Below are positions 25,205 through 34,418 of a stretch of DNA of 56,712 nt, one piece after another. Numbering within the stretch: the stretch's first letter is position 1; each line of letters opens with the position of its first letter. A program made the position numbers and the translations under genes. The notes beneath the pieces were generated by a model that saw nothing but the letters and a program-made list of their open reading frames with translations, was not told the DNA's origin and ran no database searches. The DNA comes from Syntrophaceae bacterium UBA4778 (GTDB lineage Bacteria; Desulfobacterota; Syntrophia; Syntrophales; UBA4778): contig DHHG01000167.1 of assembly GCA_002403175.1 (NCBI GenBank), forward strand, positions 1 to 56,712. The letters run 5' to 3'.

Positions 25205-25290
25205 ATTTTTGAATCCGGCAGCGGGCGCATCCGGTCTAAATATTTTCCTGAAGATCGGAGATACCCAAGGCTAGTTTCCGGAAGATCTTA
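25205..25290 (+). repeat. Dispersed repeat copy E (diverged)
   Basis: TTTTTGAATCCGGCAGCGGG, then TCCTGAAGATCGGAGATACC and TTTCCGGAAGA. It shares the opening GAATCCGGyAGCG, the AGATCGGAGAT core and the TTCCGG end with copies A and D. It lies in the 25093-25518 gap, which otherwise shows nothing recognisable. Confidence 0.55.
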
Positions 25291-25518
25291 ATAAAATAGT
25301 TTCCACAATGGGCTTTGTTCAATGTTTCTTTCAATCGGTTCCACATTTCTTTCAAAGAGTCTCTGGTAAAGCTTGCCCTCAAACGAAAGGGGAGTATAAA
25401 AAAAGTAAATAATTACAAAAGTTTAATCCCCTTCATCTTGTATCGCTATGCCTGGCATGGAAATTTCATATTCTCATTCCAAATTGAAATTAAAATGAAA
25501 TCCTCAGGAGGACTGATC

Positions 25519-25794
25519 ATGAATAAAATATTATCAACATTGCTGGTAGCGGTTTTTGTGGTAGCGTTTACTGCGACATTTGGATTTGCCGAATACGCCG
25601 CGGCGGGTGCAAGCAATTTTCCCTTCTTTCATCTGGGCGCATTGATTGTGGGCGGCTTGATCATTATCTCCCTTAAGCACAAATATACAGGGCTTTACAC
25701 GAGCGAAGCAGTTGGATCTTTTGCACTTTATACCCTTCTGATCGCTTTGTTTACCAATCCTGTCGTTGAATATGTAAAATCTCTTGTCGGGTGA
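25519..25794 (+). CDS. Small exported or membrane protein, unknown
   Basis: A 91-residue protein: an N-terminal signal-peptide-like helix (LSTLLVAVFVVAFTATFGFA, cleavage likely after FA), then two further hydrophobic helices (FHLGALIVGGLIIISL and GSFALYTLLIALFTNPVVEYV). No family recognised. ATG 25519 is chosen over the longer frame from 25315 because CAGGAGGAC precedes it and the hydrophobic start fits. A strong Rho-independent terminator follows 25 bp after the stop, so it is a monocistronic and probably well-expressed gene. Confidence 0.7.
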   Translation: MNKILSTLLVAVFVVAFTATFGFAEYAAAGASNFPFFHLGALIVGGLIIISLKHKYTGLYTSEAVGSFALYTLLIALFTNPVVEYVKSLVG

Positions 25795-25818
25795 TTTTTT
25801 AATTAAAGGTTTTCATTT

Positions 25819-25847
25819 GGGCCCGACCAGTGCGGGCCCTTTTTTTT
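25819..25847 (+). terminator. Rho-independent terminator
   Basis: Perfect 7-bp GC stem GGGCCCG (25819-25825) and CGGGCCC (25833-25839), loop ACCAGTG, followed by eight T residues. It ends the transcript of the small membrane-protein gene at 25519. Confidence 0.93.
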
Positions 25848-26002
25848 GTACTTGCCAGTTATATGCTTTATTTTCTATTCTTTAATTAAAGCATTTCAAA
25901 TTCCTTTTTCTAAGTAAAATCCCATTTGCGTTCCTCCTTTGTGTTTTTTTCATTACATTACAAGGTGAAACTGTGCTGCAAAGCTCCGGTTCGGCAAAAA
26001 AC

Positions 26003-26608
26003 ATGGATGAAAAAGTTCCGCTTCATAAAGGGGATGTCCTTATCATTGTTGATGTACAGAATTGTTTTCTTCCCGGAGGATCTCTGGGGATCTCTGAAGG
26101 CGATCGGGTAATTGTTCCTCTCAATGACATAATTGATAAATTCTCGAAAAAGAATCTTCTGGTATTCCTTTCACGCGACTGGCATCCCGATAAGCACATA
26201 TCATTTAAAGAGCGCGGTGGTCCCTGGCCAGACCATTGTGTGCAGAACACAAAAGGATCCGAGTTTTCCGCCGAATTGAGAATACCTGTCGAGGCAATGG
26301 TTTTCTCCAAAGGCACAGATCCCGAGCACGAGGAGTATTCCGCCTGGAATGCCAGAGATGAAAACAACCGTTCCCTTTGCAGTCTGCTGGCTGAAATGGG
26401 AAGCCGGCGCCTGTTCATAGGCGGACTGGCGACCGAATATTGTGTACTGAATACGGTGAAAGATGCGCGACGCGATGGTTACGAAATCTATGTATTGTCT
26501 GACGCGATTGAGGCTGTGAATGCCAATCCGGGTGACAGTGAACGGGCCATCAGGGAAATGATCGCTGCCGGAGCAAAAATGATCTCGACTCGTAATGTCG
26601 GCTTATAA
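26003..26608 (+). CDS. pncA: Nicotinamidase
   Basis: A 201-residue isochorismatase-fold amidase converting nicotinamide to nicotinate and ammonia. Catalytic triad: Asp17 (IIVDVQNCF), Lys103 (MVFSKGTDPE) and Cys147 (GGLATEYCVLNT); zinc ligands in SRDWHPDKHISF (Asp59, His61, His65). ATG 26003 gives the usual N-terminus, though its ribosome site is weak; a non-ATG start at 25973 is possible. It overlaps pncB by 14 bases (or is separated by 4 bases if pncB starts at 26613), so the two are co-translated in NAD salvage. Confidence 0.93.
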   Translation: MDEKVPLHKGDVLIIVDVQNCFLPGGSLGISEGDRVIVPLNDIIDKFSKKNLLVFLSRDWHPDKHISFKERGGPWPDHCVQNTKGSEFSAELRIPVEAMVFSKGTDPEHEEYSAWNARDENNRSLCSLLAEMGSRRLFIGGLATEYCVLNTVKDARRDGYEIYVLSDAIEAVNANPGDSERAIREMIAAGAKMISTRNVGL

Positions 26609-27959
26609 AACAATGGATTCCTGTGAGCCACTTTCCCATAATTTAATATTGACCCCGCTGCTGACCGATCTCTATCAACTGACGATGCTGCAGGGGTATC
26701 TTGCCGGAAAAATGAACGGGACGGCCGTCTTCGAGTTTTATGCCAGAAGACTTCCTCCACGAAGAAGCTTTCTTCTGGCCTGCGGCTTGGAGACATTGCT
26801 GACCTTCATTGAAGGGATGCAATTTTCATCATCGGAAAAGAAATATCTGGCTACAGCCGGACGTTTTTCATCCGAGCTGGTCGATTATCTGGACCATTTT
26901 AAGTTCAGTGGGGATGTTTATGCTCTGCCGGAAGGGACCGTCTTCTTTGCAAACGAGCCGGTTATTCGCGTAGTTGCGCCTATCCCGGAAGCGCAGCTTC
27001 TGGAAACCCGCCTTATCAATATCCTCCATTATGAAATCTTGATTGCGAGCAAAGCGGCCAGATGCTCTCTGAGCACCGATTTTCGAAAGCTCCTGGTTGA
27101 TTTCGGACTCAGGAGAGCGCATGGCGCCGAGGCGGGACTTTTATCTTCCCGTGCTTCCTTTGTGGGGGGATTCTCGGGTTCATCCAATGTATTGGCTGAA
27201 TATGTTTACGGTATACCTATTTACGGCACCATGGCGCATTCATTTATAGAGGCCCATGAAAACGAGCTGGAAGCTTTTCTGCGTTTTGCGCGGGCAAATA
27301 GAGAAAATACGACGTTGTTGATAGATACATACGATACCAGAAGAGGTGCCGCGAAGGCAGTGGAAGCAGCGAAAATTCTGTCCGGGGAAGGTATCCAGGT
27401 GCGGGGAGTTCGTTTGGACAGCGGCGATCTTTTTGAATTGTCTGTAGATGTTCGGAAGATCCTGGATAATGGGGGATTCCCGAATATTCGGATTTTCGTC
27501 AGCAGCAGTATCGATGAAGATTCCATCGTCGATCTGCTTACGCGCGGGGCCCCGATCGACGGGTTCGGGGTAGGCACAAAACTCGATACCTCTTCAGACG
27601 CTCCTTATCTGGATTCCGCTTATAAAATAATGGAGTATGATGGAAGGCCCTGTTTCAAGACATCGGAAGGAAAGATAACGCTCCCCGGGCGCAAGCAGAT
27701 TTTTCGGGAATTTAAAAATGGTTTTATGGAAAGGGATACGCTGGGGCTGGAAACGGAGCACCTGAATGGCAAATCTCTCCTGGAGAAAGTCATGGAAAAC
27801 GGAATGCGCCTCCAGCCGCCGAAGGAACTCAAGAAGATCGCAGCTTATGCCCGGGAACAATTATCCATGCTGCCTGCCTATTTACGAGATCTTGAAACCA
27901 AATACGCTTATCCCGTTGAGATTTCTCCCGGTCTGGAAGAACTACGCTCATTGCTTTAA
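26595..27959 (+). CDS. pncB: Nicotinate phosphoribosyltransferase
   Basis: A 454-residue type II phosphoribosyltransferase joining nicotinate and PRPP to give nicotinate mononucleotide with ATP hydrolysis. Family blocks: TDLYQLTMLQGY at the N-terminus, FEFYARRLP, GLRRAHGAEAGLLSSRAS, IYGTMAHSFIEAHE with the catalytic His, and VRLDSGDLFELS for PRPP. Two starts are possible: ATG 26595 overlapping the end of pncA, or ATG 26613 just after its stop. The pair converts nicotinamide into NAD precursors; nadB at 13391 supplies the de novo route. A GTCATTGCGA-type palindrome follows the stop by 11 bp. Confidence 0.94.
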   Translation: MSAYKTMDSCEPLSHNLILTPLLTDLYQLTMLQGYLAGKMNGTAVFEFYARRLPPRRSFLLACGLETLLTFIEGMQFSSSEKKYLATAGRFSSELVDYLDHFKFSGDVYALPEGTVFFANEPVIRVVAPIPEAQLLETRLINILHYEILIASKAARCSLSTDFRKLLVDFGLRRAHGAEAGLLSSRASFVGGFSGSSNVLAEYVYGIPIYGTMAHSFIEAHENELEAFLRFARANRENTTLLIDTYDTRRGAAKAVEAAKILSGEGIQVRGVRLDSGDLFELSVDVRKILDNGGFPNIRIFVSSSIDEDSIVDLLTRGAPIDGFGVGTKLDTSSDAPYLDSAYKIMEYDGRPCFKTSEGKITLPGRKQIFREFKNGFMERDTLGLETEHLNGKSLLEKVMENGMRLQPPKELKKIAAYAREQLSMLPAYLRDLETKYAYPVEISPGLEELRSLL

Positions 27960-27970
27960 AGCCTTTAGGG

Positions 27971-28054
27971 GTCATTGCGAACGAAGTGAAGCAATCTCAG
28001 GTCAAGAAACAATGATATTTAAAGATTGCCGTGTCGCTTGCGCTCCTCAATGAC
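27971..28054. repeat. GTCATTGCGAG-type palindromic repeat, copy 1
   Basis: Starts GTCATTGCGAACGAAGTGAA, GCAATCTC and ends with the inverse AGATTGCCGTGTCGCTTGCG, CTCCTCAATGAC; imperfect arms of about 28 bp. A GAAAAGAAGACTTTTTT run follows, so it may also end pncB transcription. A second copy lies at 53134-53210. Confidence 0.85.
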
Positions 28055-28134
28055 GAGAAAAGAAGACTTTTTTAAAAAATAAAGCTGTTTACGGGGGCCT
28101 CCTCAGGATTGTATCGGGTTCAAAAAAACCGCCC

Positions 28135-28555
28135 TCACATGATCTCCCGATCCGTTTGTTCCACGGCTTTATCTATCTGTTCCTTCAATTGAGCCGGCAC
28201 CAGATCCGTCGGCATAGTCGGGAATTGCCTTTAGATTCACTACCGTCCGCGCAGATCTGGACCATCTGTCTTGTCTTCAGTCCGTGAATGGTCGGTGGAC
28301 GCTGATAGGACATTCCGATCCCCAGCTTCGCCCGCTGATCGATCGGCATGGAAGTGATATCTTCACCTTTGAAGAGAATCTTTCCGTTCGTAACCTTATA
28401 TTGCGGGTAGCCCATGATTGTCATCAGGAGACTGGTTTTACCCGAACCATTCGGTCCGAAAAGAATATGGTTTCCCCCGGTTTGATCTCCAGATCGATAT
28501 GTCGCAAAATTTCTTTCTCGCCGAGCTTTACCTGTAAATCCTCGATCTGCAGCAT
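28135..28555 (-). pseudogene. Broken SufC-like Fe-S assembly ABC ATPase
   Basis: Starts at ATG 28555 behind GGAGGGAG and reads [20 protein letters not shown], then the frame is lost at a run of five C on the plus strand (about 28475). One extra base there would give [18 protein letters not shown], a perfect Walker A, continuing into [28 protein letters not shown] and [17 protein letters not shown], all typical of SufC/FeS-assembly ATPases. After about 115 residues the homology ends; the signature, Walker B and His loop are missing. A short frame at 28135-28215 ending KAVEQTDREIM may be a remnant of what followed. It has both a frameshift and an internal deletion, so it is treated as dead. Neighbour feoB is also iron-related, perhaps by chance. 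Confidence 0.7.
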
Positions 28556-28662
28556 AATGAATCTCCCTCCAAAAGGAGGGTAAATTTTTTTTGCAAATGC
28601 AATATGAATTCCTCGTTCATGATTTGAACTGGAGAGGGTTTGTTCAGAAGAATCCGCTCAGT

Positions 28663-30909
28663 CTAAAGATTTAACCATAAAGCGAGGTGATATGCCGCAT
28701 AACCGCCCAGGAAGGAAATAACCAGCATCGTAATCAGCGCCAGCAAAAACCATTTGCTATCTTTCATTTCCTGCCGCATCGAGGCTATCGTCGCTGCGCA
28801 AGGGATAAAGAGCATCATCACAACAAGAAAGGCAAGACCGGAGGCGGGTGGCATAACCGTGGGTAAAACGGATCTGAGACCCTCGCCTCCGACATTGTAG
28901 AGAACGCCGAGGGTGGCAATGACATTCTCTTTGGCTACGAGACCTGTTAGCAGCGCGACAATCATCTTCCAGTCGAGTCCGATCCAGGCGCCAATAGGAG
29001 CAATCAGTTTGCCGAACATGGCGAGATAGCTGCTTTCCGTGGTTCCGCCCGGGAAGTTGGAAAGAAGCCAGATTAGAATGGAAATTGCGAGAATAACGGT
29101 CCCTGCCCGTTTTATAAATGCAACCGTTCTGAATTTGACGACGTTCATAATCGTCTTCGGATGAGGCGAATGATAGAGAGGCAATTCCATAATAAACGGC
29201 ATCACTTCATCTTTCATTATGATCTTATTGATAAAAATTCCGGTAATTCCCAGAAGAATGATATTGACGGAAACGACCAGCCAGGCGATGAAGGCCGCAT
29301 GTTCCGGAAATATTGCTGCAGAGATGAAAGTCAAAACGGCCAGCCGCGCAGTGCATGGGATAAAGGGCATCAGAAATATCGTGAGCAGCCGCGCATTTCT
29401 CGATTCCAGAATACGTGCGCCGAGAACGGCCGGAACATTGCATCCGAAACCGAGACACATCGGGATAAAACTCTTCCCGTGAAGTCCGATCAGGTGCATG
29501 AACCGGTCCATCACAAAGGCCGCCCTGGACATGTAACCGACATCCTCCAGAAAGGACATGGTTGCAAAAAATATGAGCAGGATGGGAAGGAAGGTCAGGA
29601 CGGAACCTGCTCCGCCGATTGCTCCATCAATGATAAGGCCCTTTACCCAGAAAGGAGTGCCTCCAAAGAAAGGCTCCAGCCATTGCGAAAAGGAACTCAG
29701 GAGGCCTTCGAGCCATTTTTGTGCGGGAAACCCGATCGCATAAGTCAGGCCGAAAACGATCCCGAATACAGCCAGAAGTATCGGAATGCCGAAAACGGGA
29801 CGGGTCAGGATGTGATCTATCCGGTCCGTCATCAATACCTGCCCGCGCTTGAATCGCGAAATCGAGGCGCGAGTGACCATTTCAATCCAGTCGTATCGCC
29901 CGCCCACAACGGCATGCAGCGAATCTTCATGTGCTATCAAAACTTTCCGGATTTCCTTCCATACCTGATTTGGAAGCATTCCTTCCAGGCTTTGGGAAAC
30001 TTCAGGGTCGCCCTCCATGAGCTTGATGACAGTCCAATGGGACATATACGATTTCTGAACATAAGGCTCGATCAATTCCAGGAGCTGCATGAATATATGT
30101 TTATGATCCTGCATGACATCCGGCAATCTTGGGTTATAAGCAAGCTTGCCTTCATGGAGAGCAATGATATCCGACACCAGCTCCCTGACGCCAATATTCT
30201 TTTTTGCAATCATCGGAATGACAGGTATGCCGAGGGCATCCTGGATGGCTTTCATATTGACGCGGATTCCCTGATTTTCCGCAACATCGGTCATATTCAC
30301 CGCGACGATGACCGGAGGACCGAGCAGCAGGAGCTCCGACAGGAGATATAGACTCCGTTCCAATGCCGACGCATTGACAATGAGAACAACAATGTCTGGG
30401 AATTCATTGATGATGAAATCCCTGGCGACCTTTTCTTCTTCCGAGAAGGCTGTAAGGCTGTATGTCCCGGGGAGATCGATAATCCGCATACGATGATCTC
30501 CGGCAACGTGCACTCCCTCTTTCTTCTCAACCGTTTTTCCCGGCCAGTTGCCCACATGCTGGGAGAGACCGGTGAGGATATTGAAAACAGTCGATTTACC
30601 GACATTTGGCTGCCCGACCAGGGTAATCAGAATGCTTTTTTCTTTTTTCTCGGGTTGAGATATCTCTGCTTCCGGACCGACCCGGTGTGCGGTAATCTTT
30701 TCAGCTTCTCCCCACCCCAGGGCAATTCTCGTGTCGGATGCAAGCAGAAGGACGAGCCCCCCTCTTTTGCGCAATATTTTGATTCGAGAGCCGAGCGAAA
30801 GCCCCATCCCTGCCAGCCGGCTGGTCAGACTCTGGTCGCCGGAAACAGCATGGATAATGCCTTCCTCGTCCTCTTTCAATTCAGTGATTGGGATCAATTC
30901 GCTCTTCAT
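28663..30909 (-). CDS. feoB: Ferrous iron transporter FeoB with fused FeoA domain
   Basis: A 748-residue fusion. Residues about 1-76 are a FeoA-type SH3 domain (SRLAGMGLSLGSRIKILRKR). The GTPase domain follows: G1 VGQPNVGKST (98-107), G3 IDLPGTYSLTAFS, G4 VAVNMTD. The C-terminal half is the membrane Fe2+ permease with two Gate motifs (RPVFGIPILLAVFG region; CLGFGCNVPAVLGAR; FIPCTARL; LFIPCAATIASM) and about ten helices. It imports Fe2+ under anoxia. Most bacteria encode FeoA separately; fusions are known in some anaerobes. Start ATG 30909 has a poor ribosome site. No Fur box was identified in the AT-rich 30910-31081 upstream region. Confidence 0.93.
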   Translation of the reverse strand: MKSELIPITELKEDEEGIIHAVSGDQSLTSRLAGMGLSLGSRIKILRKRGGLVLLLASDTRIALGWGEAEKITAHRVGPEAEISQPEKKEKSILITLVGQPNVGKSTVFNILTGLSQHVGNWPGKTVEKKEGVHVAGDHRMRIIDLPGTYSLTAFSEEEKVARDFIINEFPDIVVLIVNASALERSLYLLSELLLLGPPVIVAVNMTDVAENQGIRVNMKAIQDALGIPVIPMIAKKNIGVRELVSDIIALHEGKLAYNPRLPDVMQDHKHIFMQLLELIEPYVQKSYMSHWTVIKLMEGDPEVSQSLEGMLPNQVWKEIRKVLIAHEDSLHAVVGGRYDWIEMVTRASISRFKRGQVLMTDRIDHILTRPVFGIPILLAVFGIVFGLTYAIGFPAQKWLEGLLSSFSQWLEPFFGGTPFWVKGLIIDGAIGGAGSVLTFLPILLIFFATMSFLEDVGYMSRAAFVMDRFMHLIGLHGKSFIPMCLGFGCNVPAVLGARILESRNARLLTIFLMPFIPCTARLAVLTFISAAIFPEHAAFIAWLVVSVNIILLGITGIFINKIIMKDEVMPFIMELPLYHSPHPKTIMNVVKFRTVAFIKRAGTVILAISILIWLLSNFPGGTTESSYLAMFGKLIAPIGAWIGLDWKMIVALLTGLVAKENVIATLGVLYNVGGEGLRSVLPTVMPPASGLAFLVVMMLFIPCAATIASMRQEMKDSKWFLLALITMLVISFLGGYAAYHLALWLNL

Positions 30910-31081
30910 TTTAAATTAATATATTCCATATGGGATTGATTCCGGTCTGGAATTGGATTTCAATATATTTTATTTGGTTGTCAAAAGAAACTGACTTTTT
31001 TAAACTAATAGTGCGGCATATTAGGAAAGGGAGGAATCAAAGTCAATCCTTTTCAACGTTTCCTGAAAGGAGAATAGTCCA

Positions 31082-31216
31082 ATGACGATTCATCTTGCTT
31101 CCGAGCCGGTCGTATCTTTGATTGCAGGTATTCTGATTCTGATTATTCCGAGACTGCTGAACTATATTGTTGCCATTTATCTAATCATCATTGGGGTCCT
31201 CGGGCTAATAAAATAA
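31082..31216 (+). CDS. DUF3096-type very small membrane protein
   Basis: A 44-residue protein consisting of one or two hydrophobic segments: PVVSLIAGILILIIPRLLNY, then IVAIYLIIIGVLGLIK. This matches the compact DUF3096 pattern (I-AG-LILI-P-LLN-IVAIYLI-IG). Start ATG 31082 has GAAAGGAGAA seven bases upstream, a good ribosome site. Function unknown. It lies between feoB (divergent) and the second ABC-F gene. Confidence 0.8.
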   Translation: MTIHLASEPVVSLIAGILILIIPRLLNYIVAIYLIIIGVLGLIK

Positions 31217-31324
31217 TCTGAGTACGTAACCACCTCTTTCAAATTGGATCAAATCTGCTATAATCGCCACTTTCCAACCGGCAGGGCGCTTCATGCTGGC
31301 ATCAATGAGCAGGACTGAGAAGGT

Positions 31325-33268
31325 TTGCTTTCACTACATAATATTTCCAAACAGTATGGCGGAGATTATCTCTTTTCCGACATTTATCTCCATATTGGAG
31401 ATCGCGAGCGTATTGCAATTGTCGGCTCGAACGGATCGGGTAAATCCACCCTGCTGAAAATCATTACCGGCCAGGTGGAAGCAGAATCCGGAAAGATCTC
31501 CATTTCCCGTGCTCATTCTGTAGCTTATCTTCCCCAGGACGGGATTCATCATTCGGGAAAAACGCTCTACAGGGAAATTGAATCCGCCCTGGATGATATT
31601 CTTTCCCTTCAGCAGAAAATTCAGGAGATTAGTCTGGAAATTTCCAGGTGTCCCGAAGGTGAGCGCTCGCAGGTACTTACGGAAGAACTGGGCGAGCTCC
31701 AGCACCAGCTCGAATACCGTCAGGGTTATAACGTGGACGCCCGGATCAAGCAGATCGCTTCCGGTCTTGGTTTTTCGATACTCGATCTCGATCGCCAGAG
31801 CCATGAATTCAGCGGCGGCTGGCAGATGCGGATTGAACTGGCCAAACTCCTGCTGCGAAGTCCCAGCTTTCTGCTGCTCGACGAACCGACCAACCATCTC
31901 GATATCGCATCCCTGGAATGGCTTGAAAATTATTTGCAAAACTACGAAGGAACGATCATCGTCGTATCTCACGACAAGCGATTTCTTGACAACCTGGTCA
32001 AGAGAACCTTCGAGATCTCGCTGGGAAAGATCACCGAGTATCGCGGGAACTACTCTTTTTATGTGGAAAAAAAGGCCGAGCGGCAGGCGCTTCTTCAGGC
32101 GCAATACGAGAGTCAGCAGAAAACGATCGAAAGGACATCTCGCTTCGTAGAGCGCTTCCGTTACAAGGCGACCAAGGCGCGGCAGGTCCAAAGCCGGTTG
32201 AAGATGCTCGAAAAGATGGAAGCAGTGGTTCCCGAAGGTTTCGAGGATGAAATCCATTTCGATTTCCCCTCTCCTCCGTCATCGGGACGTGTTCTGCTGG
32301 AGTTGGAGCAGGTAGCCAAATCCTATGGAACAGTCCCCGTTTTTCAGGACGCTACTCTCCGGATCGAGCGAGGGGACCGCATTGCCGTTCTGGGTTCAAA
32401 CGGGGCCGGAAAATCCACCCTGGCGCGTATCATAGCCGGGACGGAGGGCTTTCAGAGCGGGACACGAAAACTGGGTCAGGGAGCTGCGATCGGCTACTAT
32501 GCCCAGGACCAGTCCGAGATCCTCAATGGCGCCAAAACAGTTCTACAGATCGTAGAGGAAGCTGCTCCGGGCATGGCAACAGCGCGGTTAAGGGCGCTCC
32601 TTGGTTGCTTTCTCTTCGAAGGAGACGATGTCTTCAAGCCGGTTTCGGTCCTGTCGGGGGGAGAAAAGAGCCGACTGGCCCTTGCCCGAATGCTCCTCAT
32701 TCCGTCCAATCTTCTTGTTCTCGATGAACCGACCAACCATCTGGACATCCAGTCCAAGGAAATCCTCCAGGATGCCTTGTCCAATTATAACGGCTCTTAC
32801 GTGATCGTTTCCCACGACCGGGATTTCCTCGAACCGCTGATCGAGAAAGTTCTCGATTTCAGGGATGGCATTCTCCAATTGACCCTGGGGAGTGTCGAAA
32901 ACTTCCTGGAAAAATGCCATGCCGAACAGACCGAACTTGCCGCTGGCCAAAACCAACCGGAAGCAGGGAAAAAGAACCAGAATCTGGAAAAAGTCCGCAA
33001 ACGGGAGGAAGCCGAAAAAAGGCAGACCCTCTTCCGCAAGCTGAAACCCCTCCAGGATAAGCTGAAAGGGATTGAATCAGAAATCGGATCGAGTGAGAAA
33101 AGGAAAGCTGAATTGGAAACTGCGCTGGCGGATACGGAAACATACAAAAACGAGAGCAATGCCCGTGCGCTAGGCGCTGAATACAAGGACATTCAGATTC
33201 GCCTGGAGAGCTTGTATGACGAATGGGCAAGTCTCCAGGAAGAAATCGAATCGGCGGCAAAAGAATAA
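31325..33268 (+). CDS. ABC-F family ATP-binding protein with C-terminal coiled coil (Uup-like)
   Basis: A 647-residue soluble protein with two ABC domains and no membrane segments: GSNGSGKST, FSGGWQMR and LLLDEPTNHLD in domain 1; GSNGAGKST, LSGGEKSR and LVLDEPTNHLD in domain 2. About 115 C-terminal residues are charged and heptad-rich (KPLQDKLKGIESEIGSSEKR), like the coiled-coil domain of Uup and related ABC-F proteins that bind DNA or the ribosome. The start is a TTG at 31325, with GAGAAGG directly upstream and the expected LSLHNISKQYGG beginning; no ATG is nearby. It is distinct from the ABC-F gene at 2751, which lacks the coiled coil. Confidence 0.9.
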   Translation: MLSLHNISKQYGGDYLFSDIYLHIGDRERIAIVGSNGSGKSTLLKIITGQVEAESGKISISRAHSVAYLPQDGIHHSGKTLYREIESALDDILSLQQKIQEISLEISRCPEGERSQVLTEELGELQHQLEYRQGYNVDARIKQIASGLGFSILDLDRQSHEFSGGWQMRIELAKLLLRSPSFLLLDEPTNHLDIASLEWLENYLQNYEGTIIVVSHDKRFLDNLVKRTFEISLGKITEYRGNYSFYVEKKAERQALLQAQYESQQKTIERTSRFVERFRYKATKARQVQSRLKMLEKMEAVVPEGFEDEIHFDFPSPPSSGRVLLELEQVAKSYGTVPVFQDATLRIERGDRIAVLGSNGAGKSTLARIIAGTEGFQSGTRKLGQGAAIGYYAQDQSEILNGAKTVLQIVEEAAPGMATARLRALLGCFLFEGDDVFKPVSVLSGGEKSRLALARMLLIPSNLLVLDEPTNHLDIQSKEILQDALSNYNGSYVIVSHDRDFLEPLIEKVLDFRDGILQLTLGSVENFLEKCHAEQTELAAGQNQPEAGKKNQNLEKVRKREEAEKRQTLFRKLKPLQDKLKGIESEIGSSEKRKAELETALADTETYKNESNARALGAEYKDIQIRLESLYDEWASLQEEIESAAKE

Positions 33269-33887
33269 GCGGCTCAGATTTTGAGACAGATCTGGTTAAA
33301 ACAGTCTGCGGATTGATTTCACCTCAAAGTCTTTAAATCTAACATGATCGTGGGCTCGTCGGTTCAAAGGGCTTATTCTTCCGGCTCCCCTATTTGTTAA
33401 AGGCATAGAGGTCCTGATCTGCCTAGAATGGAGCAATCTTTTCAATAAAGCTCGTTACAGTTACCCCCGCGGGAAGGTTGTCCAGGGGGTATAACCGCAC
33501 CGGAAATCCCTTTCTGGCGAGTTCACCTAAGATTTGTCAATATTCCGATTGATAAGCTGATGATCACACTTTCAAATCTGCATCATTCGATTCGGACGGA
33601 TAGACAGATAACCGAATCTTTCTCAGATCGTCCAATCCCCGATAGAAAGAATAGCTATAGGTATTATAATTAACATGAAGACGCCGTGCAGCTGCATCGG
33701 CGGGTCGATATATCTTGCTCCGAAAGAACTATTCTAGGCGAAACTTATAGGACGCGCCCTTAAAATGAACGTCTTTCACCCGGTAAGGTTCTTTACCAAA
33801 GACGAGAGGGTGGCATGCCGCTCGGAAAGCCCTTTGCTCGAATTTTGAGTAAATGATTCCGGCAATCTCAGGAAGGAGGATGCAGCG
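33269..33887 (-). other. Long intergenic gap with a possible decayed coding remnant on the minus strand
   Basis: The minus strand of about 33420-33870 reads protein-like in pieces and in different frames: ILGELARKGFPVRLYPLDNL, then AAARRLHVNYNTYSYSFYRG, LDDLRKIRLSVYPSES and PYRVKDVHFKGASYKFRLE, separated by stops. No family was recognised. This looks like a gene broken by several frameshifts, but chance coding cannot be excluded. Confidence 0.25.
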
Positions 33888-34418
33888 ATGACTGAACAGA
33901 CGGACCTGTCCCAATATTCCAAGTCCGAAACGTTGCGCAATGGAAAGGTGGTCGAAATTCGTGCGATCAAGCCGGACGACCGGGAAGAAATGCTGAAGAT
34001 CGTCGAAAAAGCAAGCAAGGATTCATTTTACCGCCGATTTTTCTCGCAGAAGCGCGACCTCAGCGACAAAGAGGTTGATTACTATCTCAATATCGACTTC
34101 GTTAAACAAGTCGGTCTGGTAGCGGTCCTTGAAGAAGCTGGTCGTCCTGTCATTGTGGGTGGCGGGCGTTATATCATCTCTCAACCGGGACACGCCGAAA
34201 TTGCTTTCGGAGTGGAAGACGAATACCAGGGGCAAGGCATTGCATCGGTGTTGATGCGGCATCTCGTTGCGATAGCCCGTTCAGCAGGTCTCGATGAACT
34301 GCACGCGGAGGTGCTGTCAGAGAATATGTCTATGCTCAAAGTTTTTGAAAAGAGCGGGCTGGCGATCTCGATAAAGCACGAACAAGGGTCTGTACACGTT
34401 ACCCTTCGATTGCATTGA
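33888..34418 (+). CDS. GNAT-family N-acetyltransferase
   Basis: A 176-residue single-domain acetyltransferase. The acetyl-CoA pyrophosphate loop is visible in EDEYQGQGIASVLMRHLVAI (Q/R-x-x-G-x-G/A pattern) and the following ELHAEVLSENMSMLKVFEKS is the canonical motif B. The N-terminus (VVEIRAIKPDDREEML, then FYRRFFSQKRDLSDKEVDYY) resembles the acetyltransferase module of Pat-like protein acetyltransferases, here standing alone. Start ATG 33888 behind GGAAGGAGG. Substrate (protein lysine or small molecule) unknown. Confidence 0.85.
   Translation: MTEQTDLSQYSKSETLRNGKVVEIRAIKPDDREEMLKIVEKASKDSFYRRFFSQKRDLSDKEVDYYLNIDFVKQVGLVAVLEEAGRPVIVGGGRYIISQPGHAEIAFGVEDEYQGQGIASVLMRHLVAIARSAGLDELHAEVLSENMSMLKVFEKSGLAISIKHEQGSVHVTLRLH

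Noticed and set aside
29161..30351. 396-codon open frame on the plus strand antisense to feoB
   Set aside because: It is entirely inside the strongly supported feoB gene, has biased composition typical of an antisense shadow and no recognisable motif.
30910..31081. Fur box upstream of feoB
   Set aside because: The region is AT-rich with partial palindromes but no convincing 19-bp Fur consensus.
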